Source of the DNA: Verrucomicrobiota bacterium | Lineage (GTDB): Bacteria; Verrucomicrobiota; Verrucomicrobiia; Chthoniobacterales; JAFAMB01 | NCBI GenBank assembly: GCA_019239825.1 | Contig: JAFAZK010000341.1 | Location: 95,570 to 134,049, forward strand | Direction: 5' to 3' | Length of the DNA stretch: 38,480 nt | Shown here: piece after piece, positions 18,801 through 24,652 of the stretch | How positions within the stretch are numbered: position 1 is the stretch's first letter | Layout of the letters: every line of letters begins with the position of its first letter | Position numbers and translations under genes: made by a program | Notes under the pieces: generated by a model | The model's input: the letters and a program-made list of their open reading frames with translations, nothing else | The model's database searches: none | What the model was told of the DNA's origin: nothing

Positions 18801-18859
18801 ATTATAATTACAGCCGCAGTCATCGCCATAACCGCCGCCACATGCAGATTTGCTTTCAT
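15836..18859 (-). CDS. TonB-dependent outer-membrane receptor (TBDR2)
   Basis: This 1007-residue TonB-dependent receptor is paralogous to TBDR1. Its signal sequence (MKANLHVAAV.. to about residue 29) leads into a low-complexity linker rich in N, S, Q and P, then the TonB-box-like VTVTGYLIPR at 63-72. The plug domain (about 75-205) has VLIDGLRFP and DRIEILKDGGSATYGDDAIA. The barrel ends in QIEKKF. TBDR2 is divergent from MocR2 across 348 bp that contain two candidate operators, so MocR2 is the obvious candidate regulator. It lies tandem to TBDR1 with 365 bp between, so each probably has its own promoter. Ligand identity cannot be read from the sequence. Confidence 0.93.
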   Translation of the reverse strand: MKANLHVAAVMAMTAAVIIMLCASSQGQAAAPSPNPVAEQTNDQSSGANAANPQTSGGQLEQVTVTGYLIPRIGEGPQPVATLNQDFIQKQAYQTINEVLNNYPGGLSGQNAQTFAGNSNSPGTSAYNLKSLPIGSTLVLIDGLRFPSAAISINGGTIPFVDINAIPLAAVDRIEILKDGGSATYGDDAIAGVVNVITKEDYNGADIVNYFGESQRGDDETYHLSMTGGASQKTAYGKVSIVATFDYYDSSPIDSSSRWWSNDSRFSRLSPGKYPDAAITFGAPNGGFQYIGPSTPTIPTGTTFIVKPGTTGPVITQNDFDINGTIGNVFIPQGNFITQLLARERRYGGTVNLNYDPTDWLKFYDHFIIQRTEETSTTPNQGFSGADPAPGPVIIPANNPFNPWHVPLVPLTPGLSLAEFGPWYTDTISRTFRNVVGTTIQLPWNSWYIDAVAVYGENDASELVKNSVLLRQLQEAVNGTLPQLPGVFFNPFTDESLGHPNAIFYPYLRTNQYEDNHTDLIQYRLLAGGTLWALPSGDLTAAGGLEYRSESLVQSNDVNSRNFNITSDDFPGKLLSSGRWVQSIYGELSIPIFGDRWSWPGLRSLEVILDERLDNYSHFGSAAKPKIAVLYKPCDDITFRATYAEGYIVPSLGQLFSPETQFLTTVFDPVKGVEAPNVVLTQGGNPNLKSENSYGYYLEAVWSPGSKDENSWWHWAKGFTAYFDWYQVELRNVISLPAPATVLAANLPGSVVRSVNGALEQIFANYTNLGTLLVDGIEFGASYTTKEYSWGKLEVDANAAYIYNYSLKQLEVEPNGFAQFLVTNLTDTAGGSSSTPPGSGPDFKIVASIFYSKHVFGNDLFRTGFTLNYENSELDNTNDGHGTIPAGDAGLLEPGYVHLVGSWTTVDWQISYEFGPLVEVTPETPKPGYDKEGKRVVGEKAIAPVPEGHGWSWRRLLDNTTFTFGIKNLSDAHPPLAFVGNGAYQGYDTYAANPVQRFFYGQIEKKF

Positions 18860-18947
18860 GGGTAATCTTTAACTTTCTCTCGACTGGAGTAGTGGCCGGA
18901 ATCCGGCCGTTCGCGCGTAAATAGTACCCGATGGTTAGTTCACGGAA

Positions 18948-18982
18948 ATAACCACTCCAGCAATAAGTGATAGAGCCACTTC
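18948..18982 (+). promoter_or_regulatory. 24-bp direct-repeat operator candidate, site c
   Basis: ACCACT at 18951-18956 and GCCACT at 18975-18980 are exactly 24 bp apart, in the contexts AAATAACCACTCCAG and GATAGAGCCACTTCGAG. They lie about 92-121 bp upstream of the TBDR2 start in the TBDR2/MocR2 divergent gap. Confidence 0.6.
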
Positions 18983-19164
18983 GAGTTCTTCTTGGTATCC
19001 CGGTAAACTCAGAGTTTTATCTCTGCGGAGAAGCAGAAGAAGCGCTAAATATAGGTATTCTTATGGGAGTCGCATTTACTATCAGCAATGTCGAACGAGA
19101 GCGGTCGACTGGGGCGATTGGCGACTACTCAGATAGAAATTAGCTACAAAACTGGGTCGACAAG

Positions 19165-19199
19165 GTGGCCGCTTTCTGAAAAAGTCGTATGTCCACTTG
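19165..19199 (+). promoter_or_regulatory. 24-bp direct-repeat operator candidate, site e
   Basis: GCCGCT at 19168-19173 and TCCACT at 19192-19197 are exactly 24 bp apart. The pair ends 11 bp before the MocR2 start, a position suited to negative autoregulation. The half-sites are less perfect than at sites a and c. Confidence 0.45.
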
Positions 19200-19207
19200 G
19201 GCCAACT

Positions 19208-20695
19208 ATGAAACAGGTCAGCACGGGCTTTTTCCCCTCGATCCGTTTCGAAAACGACGAATCGAGTCCGATGTATCGGCAGTTATACGCCTGGTTTCGG
19301 TCGGCGATACTAACCGGCGAACTACGGCCCGGTCGCAAACTCCCTTCGACTCGTTACTTGGCCTCCGAGTTAAACATTTCACGTATCACGGTCTTGTGCG
19401 CATTTCAGCAGCTAGCCGCCGAAGGTTATATTGTGAGTTCCGCCGGCTCAGGAACCTACGTAGCGAAATCGATCCCGGACCAGGTAACTCGGCTCGGATT
19501 CGGCAAGCAGCCGCGATTGATGAATCATTCTAAATGCGCCGGATCGCGCAAAATTTCCCAACTTAGCGCTAAAATATCTCCCTTCCCGACTGTGCCTTTT
19601 GGGCTCGAAGCGTTTCGAGTTGGATTGCCAGCGCTGGATCGTTTTCCGGTCACGGTCTGGTCCCGGCTACTGGCTCGCCGTTGGAGACAGCCAAAGAAGG
19701 AAATGCTGATGTATGGCGATCGCATGGGATTCGGGCCCTGTCGGGAAGCCATCGCCGAATACGTAACAACGGTCCGAGGTGTGCGTTGCGATGCGTCGCA
19801 GGTGATGATCGTGAACGGCTCCCAGCAAGGTTTGGAGATTACCGCACGGGCGCTGCTAGATCCCGGTGACCACGTCTGGATCGAAGAACCGGGTTATCCT
19901 GGGGCAGTGCAAGCTTGCGCTGCGGTAACCGCCAATCTGATCCCGGTGCCGGTCGATCACGAAGGATTGGACGTCAAAGAAGGGATAAAACGTTGTCCCA
20001 AAGCGAGAGCTGCATTCATCACCCCGTCTCACCAATTCCCGATGGGCATGACCATGAGCGCGGGGCGCAGAATGGTGCTCCTAGACTGGGCTTTTCGCAA
20101 TAACTCCTGGATCGTGGAAGACGACTACGACAGTGAGTATGATTTCCGCAAGCGCCCAATCGCAGCGGTCCAGGGCCTGGACACAAATGCCAGGGTAATC
20201 TACGTCGGCACCTTCAGTAAGGTGTTATTCCCATCGCTGCGCATTGGCTATTTGATCGTTCCTTCCGATCTGGTTTCTGCTTTCTCCCGGATTCGCCAAG
20301 CTTCGGATCTATCTCATTCTACGCTAGAGCAAGCCGTGCTGGCGGACTTTATCCAAGAGGGGCATCTAGCCCGCCATATCCGGCGAATGCGTGTGCTCTA
20401 CATGGAAAGAAACGACATGCTGGCGACCCAGATCCAGAAGCAACTCGGTTCTACGGTGGAGTTAGTCAGCGCCCAGGCCGGTATGCATCTGGTTTGTCTA
20501 CTTCCTTCCGGAGTTGAAGACACGATCGTATGGCAACGCGCTGCCCAGGCAGGTGTCGCTTCCTGGCCCTTATCCGTCTGCTATCAAAGAAGCCCGGAGC
20601 GCGGGGGCCTCGTCCTTGGTTACGGCGGCGCCGGTCCAAAGCAAATCGAGGACGGCGTGAAGAAGCTCGCTGCGATTATTGGAGATAGCCTTTAA
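19208..20695 (+). CDS. MocR-type PLP-dependent regulator (MocR2)
   Basis: This 495-residue protein is of the GntR-aminotransferase fusion type. The winged-helix domain is at about 20-91 (PMYRQLYAWFRSAIL, LPSTRYLASEL, ISRITV, GSGTYV) and the aminotransferase domain follows. The PLP residues D305, Y307 (EDDYD) and K338 (GTFSKVLFP) are all present. The frame is open back to 19088, but I chose ATG 19208 because it matches the starts of both paralogues (MKQVSTGFF) and leaves the divergent control region free. It is transcribed away from TBDR2. One stretch (about 165-210 around MYGDRMGFGPCREAIAEYV) is almost identical to MocR3 in protein and DNA, indicating a recent duplication or gene conversion. 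Confidence 0.93.
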   Translation: MKQVSTGFFPSIRFENDESSPMYRQLYAWFRSAILTGELRPGRKLPSTRYLASELNISRITVLCAFQQLAAEGYIVSSAGSGTYVAKSIPDQVTRLGFGKQPRLMNHSKCAGSRKISQLSAKISPFPTVPFGLEAFRVGLPALDRFPVTVWSRLLARRWRQPKKEMLMYGDRMGFGPCREAIAEYVTTVRGVRCDASQVMIVNGSQQGLEITARALLDPGDHVWIEEPGYPGAVQACAAVTANLIPVPVDHEGLDVKEGIKRCPKARAAFITPSHQFPMGMTMSAGRRMVLLDWAFRNNSWIVEDDYDSEYDFRKRPIAAVQGLDTNARVIYVGTFSKVLFPSLRIGYLIVPSDLVSAFSRIRQASDLSHSTLEQAVLADFIQEGHLARHIRRMRVLYMERNDMLATQIQKQLGSTVELVSAQAGMHLVCLLPSGVEDTIVWQRAAQAGVASWPLSVCYQRSPERGGLVLGYGGAGPKQIEDGVKKLAAIIGDSL

Positions 20696-20765
20696 ATTTC
20701 GTTTCGCAGTGGGCCCCGGACAGTCGCTTCTACCGAGACAAGCGTGATCGGGAGGAATAGACGCC

Positions 20766-20870
20766 TGGAGGGGAGCCGCTTTTGACCGCTCGCATTTCCA
20801 AGCGCATCAATCGCGCGAAAAATTGTGGCACGTACCTCAACCGTCGATAGTAGGCGGCTCCCGGAAACGT
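20766..20870. repeat. GGAGGGGAGCCGC repeat, full copy
   Basis: This element of about 105 bp begins TGGAGGGGAGCCGCTTTT and ends TAGGCGGCTCCCGGAAACGT, so its ends are partly inverted. A copy of the same length class begins at 38379 with the same two ends. It lies after MocR2. An open frame running through it on the minus strand (20692-20913) has no recognisable domain and is not accepted as a gene. Between this and MocR3 (20871-21254) only the arm at 21028 is recognised. Confidence 0.8.
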
Positions 20871-21027
20871 TTCGTCGCATGTTATGCACTATTGATGCCG
20901 TTCCGGCTACCACTAAAAAAGAGTGACGGGCACGTGGTGGGTAGTTCGCGGGAGCGGGGCCGTCCGCTGCCCAACCGTTCGGCCGTTTTGAACGATTAGA
21001 AGAAACTCGTGGTGTGTTTCACAACAG

Positions 21028-21046
21028 TTTAAAGCGGCTCCCCTCC
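21028..21046 (-). repeat. GGAGGGGAGCCGC repeat, single reversed arm
   Basis: AAAGCGGCTCCCCTCCA is the reverse complement of the left end of the element at 20766. The two could pair across about 260 bp in the 559-bp MocR2-MocR3 gap. Confidence 0.6.
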
Positions 21047-21254
21047 AAGCGTCTAACCTCCGATCTGGCTTACTCCCGGTAGGCTACTGTTCCTGAGGCC
21101 CAAAGCGTGTGCTTTGAAGCTATGATGATTTCGAAACTGCAGACAGTGGCTAGCCTCAAGACGCCGTCGCCGACTGTCGCCGTGGTGTTTTTCAAAAAAA
21201 AAATCAGCCGAGTCTGTCCTAAGCGGCGGTTCTCATCCGTCGTCTCCTTGAACT

Positions 21255-22742
21255 ATGAAGCAGCGCACAGCCGGCTTTTTCCCTTCAATTGCCTTCGAGC
21301 GGGAGAAATCGAGGCCGATGTATCACCGGCTATGCGATTGGTTTCGATCAGCGATACGAACCGGTCAATTACATCCAGGGCAGAAAATTCCTTCGACGCG
21401 TTACCTCGCCTCTGAGCTAAGGGTTTCCCGCATTACGGTGTTGTACGCGTTCCAACAGTTAACCGCCGAAGGCTATATCGAAAGCTCCACCGGTTCAGGA
21501 ACTTATGTAACAAAATCGCTCCCGAAAAAAGTAGGCCGGCTAGGTATCAGCAAACCGCCAAGACTAATTGAGCGTTCTGAATGCTCTGGATCGCGCCAGA
21601 TTTCCCAACTCAGCGCTAAGCTGGTTCCCTTCCCAACTCTGCCATTTGGTCTGGACGCGTTCCAGGTCGGGTTACCCGCGCTCGATCATTTTCCAGTATC
21701 GACCTGGTCGCGGCTCGTAGCTCGGCACTGGAGACAGCCTAAGAGAGAGATGCTGATGTATGGCGATCGCATGGGATTCGGGCCTTGCCGGGAAGCCATT
21801 GCTGAATATGTAACAACGGTCCGAGGAGTACGTTGCGACGCATCGCAGGTGATGATCGTGAACGGCTCTCAGCAAGGTCTTCAGATTGCCGCACGGACGC
21901 TGCTGGACCCTGGTGATCAGGTCTGGGTCGAAGAACCGGGCTATCCAGGCGCAATTCAAGCTTTCCAGAGTGTAACCGCGAGCCAGATTCCGGTGCCGGT
22001 CGATGACGAGGGCTTGGACGTGAAAGAGGGTCTTCGGCGGTGCCCCAAAGCGAGGGCAGCGTTTATCACTCCGTCCCATCAATTCCCGCTGGGCATGACC
22101 ATGAGCGCAGAGCGCAGAATGATGCTCGTAGAGTGGGCATTTCATAACAACTCCTGGATCGTGGAAGACGACTACGACAGTGAGTGTGATTTCTGCAAAT
22201 GTCCGATCGCCGCAGTCCAAGGATTGGACACGCATAGGAGAGTAATTTACGTAGGAACCTTTAATAGGGTGTTATTTCCAGCTCTCAGGGTTGGCTACCT
22301 GGTCATACCATCCGACCTGGCTTCTGCTTTCTGCCGGATCCGGCAAGCTTCGGATATTACTCATTCCACGCTCGAACAGGTTGTACTAGCCGACTTTATC
22401 CGAGAAGGACATCTTTCCCGGCATATCCGGCGGATGCGTGTGCTGTACATGGAACGTAACGAGCTGCTGGTGGCAGAGATCAAAAAGCAACTGGGTTCCG
22501 CGGTTGAGATAGTCAGCGCCCAAGCCGGCATGCATCTAGTTTGTCTGCTCCCTGAAGAGGTCGAAGACGTGATCGTCTGGCAACGCGCCACCGCGGCAGG
22601 CATCGCTTCATGGCCCTTATCGATCTGCTGCCAAAAAAAGCCGGCCAGAGGGGGTCTGATCCTTGGTTACGGCGGCGTCGACCTGAAGCGAATCCATGAT
22701 GGTGTCAGGAGACTCGCCGCAATCATTCAAGACAGCCTCTGA
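21255..22742 (+). CDS. MocR-type regulator lacking the PLP lysine (MocR3)
   Basis: This 495-residue paralogue of MocR2 has the same GntR winged helix (about 20-91) and aminotransferase domain. D305 and Y307 of EDDYD remain, but the PLP-binding lysine is arginine: GTFNRVLFP with R338 (codon AGG against AAG in both paralogues), and the serine before it is asparagine. Without the lysine no internal aldimine can form. Close by, Y311, R314 and R316 of MocR2 have all become cysteine, giving CDFCKC (CxxCxC, 311-316). Further cysteines appear at position 360 (FCRIR) and in SICCQ. The frame is intact over its full length, so this is not an obvious pseudogene. It may be a PLP-independent regulator, a metal or redox sensor, or an early stage of decay. 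No 24-bp operator is seen upstream. Confidence 0.9.
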   Translation: MKQRTAGFFPSIAFEREKSRPMYHRLCDWFRSAIRTGQLHPGQKIPSTRYLASELRVSRITVLYAFQQLTAEGYIESSTGSGTYVTKSLPKKVGRLGISKPPRLIERSECSGSRQISQLSAKLVPFPTLPFGLDAFQVGLPALDHFPVSTWSRLVARHWRQPKREMLMYGDRMGFGPCREAIAEYVTTVRGVRCDASQVMIVNGSQQGLQIAARTLLDPGDQVWVEEPGYPGAIQAFQSVTASQIPVPVDDEGLDVKEGLRRCPKARAAFITPSHQFPLGMTMSAERRMMLVEWAFHNNSWIVEDDYDSECDFCKCPIAAVQGLDTHRRVIYVGTFNRVLFPALRVGYLVIPSDLASAFCRIRQASDITHSTLEQVVLADFIREGHLSRHIRRMRVLYMERNELLVAEIKKQLGSAVEIVSAQAGMHLVCLLPEEVEDVIVWQRATAAGIASWPLSICCQKKPARGGLILGYGGVDLKRIHDGVRRLAAIIQDSL

Positions 22743-22776
22743 GGCCGAAACAGTCCTAGCCGTGGAGCACTGCTTT

Positions 22777-22790
22777 CCCGCGGCCGCGGG
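22777..22790. repeat. Perfect 14-bp GC palindrome
   Basis: CCCGCGGCCGCGGG is fully self-complementary and lies in the 103-bp gap between the convergent MocR3 and the fibronectin-III-like gene. No T-run follows on either strand, so it is not a classical terminator. Confidence 0.5.
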
Positions 22791-22845
22791 ACGAGGCCGA
22801 TCGGTCGGAGCCGTGGAACTCTCCGGGATTTGGGAGCTACCTAAG

Positions 22846-23157
22846 TTAACCGATTCCGGGGGTCTCGAAGGAGGTAAATGCAATCCATTTTGGACCCCGT
22901 TTTTCTACCAATACAAAAACGTTGTAAGTAGTCCCGGGTTGAAGCCCTACGAACTCAAACCTGTTTTTCTTTGTGAAATGGACGCCGTAAATTTCTTGGG
23001 AGAAAACCAAATAACGAATTCCACTGTCGACAGGCGTCCAGGTTAGTTGCGCCGATGTAGGTGTGGTTTTGACGCCTTGAAAAGTGAACCCGGGGGAAAG
23101 CGCTTCTGTGTTTTTGGCGATCGGAAAAATCCCGGCATTTCCGTTGTCACCATTCAT
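22846..23157 (-). CDS. Small fibronectin type III-like protein
   Basis: This 103-residue frame carries most of one fibronectin type III fold: SAQLTWTPVDSGIRYLVFS (strands B-C), then FVGLQPGTTYNVFVLV, the typical L-P-G-T-x-Y signature near strand F, and a final strand FTSFETP. There is no signal peptide. An in-frame TAA lies 30 bases before the ATG, so the protein cannot extend upstream. Fibronectin III modules usually sit in larger extracellular proteins, so this could be a gene remnant rather than a free-standing protein. Only a weak GAG lies before the start. It converges on MocR3. Confidence 0.55.
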   Translation of the reverse strand: MNGDNGNAGIFPIAKNTEALSPGFTFQGVKTTPTSAQLTWTPVDSGIRYLVFSQEIYGVHFTKKNRFEFVGLQPGTTYNVFVLVEKRGPKWIAFTSFETPGIG

Positions 23158-23214
23158 GGTCTCTATACGGCGGACAAATACTTAAGGTACCGAGAGATGC
23201 TGTCTGCATCGGAA

Positions 23215-23323
23215 GGGATGAGCTCCTGCTCTTCCGCCGTGCTCCGTGGGGACAAGCCGCAACCGGTTAGTAGAATCCTGTGAGGCAAAGAATCACGGAT
23301 GAGCGGGAGCTCATGCCTACCGC
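23215..23323. repeat. Palindromic repeat, GGGATGAGCTCC family, copy 2
   Basis: The left arm GGGATGAGCTCCTGCTCTTC is mirrored by GGGAGCTCATGCCTACC at 23304-23320. It shares its left arm with copy 1 at 8803-8882 but has a longer loop. It fills much of the 314-bp gap before the 54-residue gene. Confidence 0.75.
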
Positions 23324-23356
23324 GTTGCAAGGTGCGCCAGCGAAGTGATCAGCGAA

Positions 23357-23391
23357 AGAGCCACTTCATTAATAAATGATGGTACCAATAA
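23357..23391 (+). promoter_or_regulatory. 24-bp direct-repeat operator candidate, site d
   Basis: GCCACT at 23360-23365 (context AAAGAGCCACTTCATT) and ACCAAT at 23384-23389 (context GATGGTACCAATAAAG) are exactly 24 bp apart. They lie 83-112 bp upstream of the 54-residue gene, the same distance as sites b and c from their receptor genes. Confidence 0.5.
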
Positions 23392-23471
23392 AGACTTTCT
23401 TAAACTCATGAAGGCAGTCCGTTAGTTCTAACGAGTTATGGCCAGTGAAATTGCGGTAAGAGTTCTGGCAC

Positions 23472-23636
23472 ATGAATTTCGTTGTCCTGCCGACATCCGG
23501 CATCCCCCATTCCAAAAGCACAACCACGATCGCCGCGATCGTTAACGGTGTCCTCGCTCTGCTGCTGTGTACGGGCTTATCGGTATCGATCTTGACTTCT
23601 CGGTACCTGCCGCTGCACCCTCAAAATGAGGGCTAA
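23472..23636 (+). CDS. Putative 54-residue single-span membrane peptide
   Basis: The frame begins ATG AAT TTC GTT and ends GAG GGC TAA. It encodes 54 residues with a polar start containing SKSTTT, one hydrophobic span of about 20 residues (IAAIVNGVLALLLCTGLSV, about 20-38) and a short tail ending QNEG. It would sit in the inner membrane. AAGAG lies about 11 bases upstream as a weak ribosome binding site. Operator-like site d lies 83-112 bp upstream, and the next gene begins 30 bp after the stop on the same strand, so the two may be co-transcribed. I do not recognise a family. It could be a regulatory or chaperone-like microprotein, or a chance frame. Confidence 0.5.
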   Translation: MNFVVLPTSGIPHSKSTTTIAAIVNGVLALLLCTGLSVSILTSRYLPLHPQNEG

Positions 23637-23666
23637 GAAATAGACGTACGATAACTCGGAGATAGA

Positions 23667-24260
23667 ATGATCCCGTCGTTCTTGACGCACTACTACGAAG
23701 CGGAAAGAGGGCCATTCAAGAATATCTGCGATTTGTCGGAAGCCGAGCTCGACCGTTTGATTAGTGCCGAGCGGGATGCAAATACGGCTTTTAACCGCTT
23801 CGCTCTTGGAAAAGATTTCTTCAAAATCAGACGAGCTGCCGATGATCTGCTGATTGAAAAATACATCGCGAAATTTGGGCGCGGTCCCGCCGGCCGGCCG
23901 TTCTATGCGGTGCTCGGTCAATTTGACCGCACATTATCAATGTATCGAGATGGCAGAAGCATCCAGCTTGATTTGTCTCAGTTTTCCAGAGAACAAGTGA
24001 CATTCATGTATCCGGACCACTTCGTATTGGTATGGAGCAAAGGATTGTATCCTCCACCACCCGCTTTGTTTGGGTCATCGGTCTACTCACACGAACCGCT
24101 TCATGACTGCTTGTTTACTTACGATGATTTACCGGAAGCGTTTCGGGTTTATTCTCTCGAGGATCGGATCGCGCAGGCAAAGGAAAAGGATTTATGGGTG
24201 TCTTCCTACGTTGAGGCACATATTTGGGATCCAGATATTCGGAAGAAAATTCGGATGTGA
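23667..24260 (+). CDS. Protein of unknown function, 197 residues
   Basis: I do not recognise this family with confidence. The protein is soluble, with no signal peptide or membrane span, and is rich in aromatic and charged residues. Notable stretches are HYYEAERGPFKNICDLS at about 8-24, a charged helical region to about 75, FGRGPAGRPFY, and a central YPDHFVLVWSKGLYPPPP. GGAGA sits five bases before the ATG, a good ribosome binding site. Its composition and length argue for a real gene. It follows the 54-residue membrane peptide by 30 bp and may share site d, which would place it in the MocR-controlled set. Function cannot be assigned from sequence. Confidence 0.75.
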   Translation: MIPSFLTHYYEAERGPFKNICDLSEAELDRLISAERDANTAFNRFALGKDFFKIRRAADDLLIEKYIAKFGRGPAGRPFYAVLGQFDRTLSMYRDGRSIQLDLSQFSREQVTFMYPDHFVLVWSKGLYPPPPALFGSSVYSHEPLHDCLFTYDDLPEAFRVYSLEDRIAQAKEKDLWVSSYVEAHIWDPDIRKKIRM

Positions 24261-24336
24261 CGTTCAGTCCAGCCAGATGCTGGCGGATCAAGCGGATGAG
24301 ATCGCGCGGTTCTATCCGAAGCACTCGACCCAGTCT

Positions 24337-24355
24337 AGGCTACCCACCGTAGCCT
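24337..24355 (+). terminator. Possible weak terminator hairpin
   Basis: AGGCTAC-CCACC-GTAGCCT forms a perfect 7-bp stem 77 bp after the preceding stop, followed by only TTTG. It could end the 54-residue/197-residue transcript, but the T-run is short. Confidence 0.4.
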
Positions 24356-24500
24356 TTGCCAGCAGAAACACAAATTTCGAACCATCCGTACGCAAATCGA
24401 CGTATTGTAGAAGCCTTGCTTTTGGCCTACGAATTTAATTAGAGCGTCGATTCCGTCATACGGGCAGCTTCCATGGGTCTTCGAAAGAAATGAAATTTAA

Positions 24501-24644
24501 ATGGCTCAACCTCATCTGATTATCTATCTAGCTAGATTTGGCGGCTTCCACACGCATCTTTTGAAACTATGGCGGATGCTAAAAAGATTGCGCTCGCAGG
24601 ACTCACTAGCGGTCTCGGTGCTCCAGGACATTCATCTTAACTAA
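24501..24644 (+). CDS. Possible 47-residue leader peptide
   Basis: This short frame (MAQPHLIIYLARFGG.. to ..DIHLN) ends 8 bp before the FAD oxidase start, which would suit a translationally coupled leader. It has a basic middle (LLKLWRMLKRLRS) and only a GAAAG-like site upstream. No family is recognised and it may be chance. The rest of the 392-bp gap (24261-24652) shows only the hairpin at 24337. Confidence 0.25.
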   Translation: MAQPHLIIYLARFGGFHTHLLKLWRMLKRLRSQDSLAVSVLQDIHLN

Positions 24645-24652
24645 CTCCTACA

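Noticed and set aside
20692-20913. 73-residue minus-strand frame after MocR2
   Set aside because: It is a translation of the GGAGGGGAGCCGC repeat.
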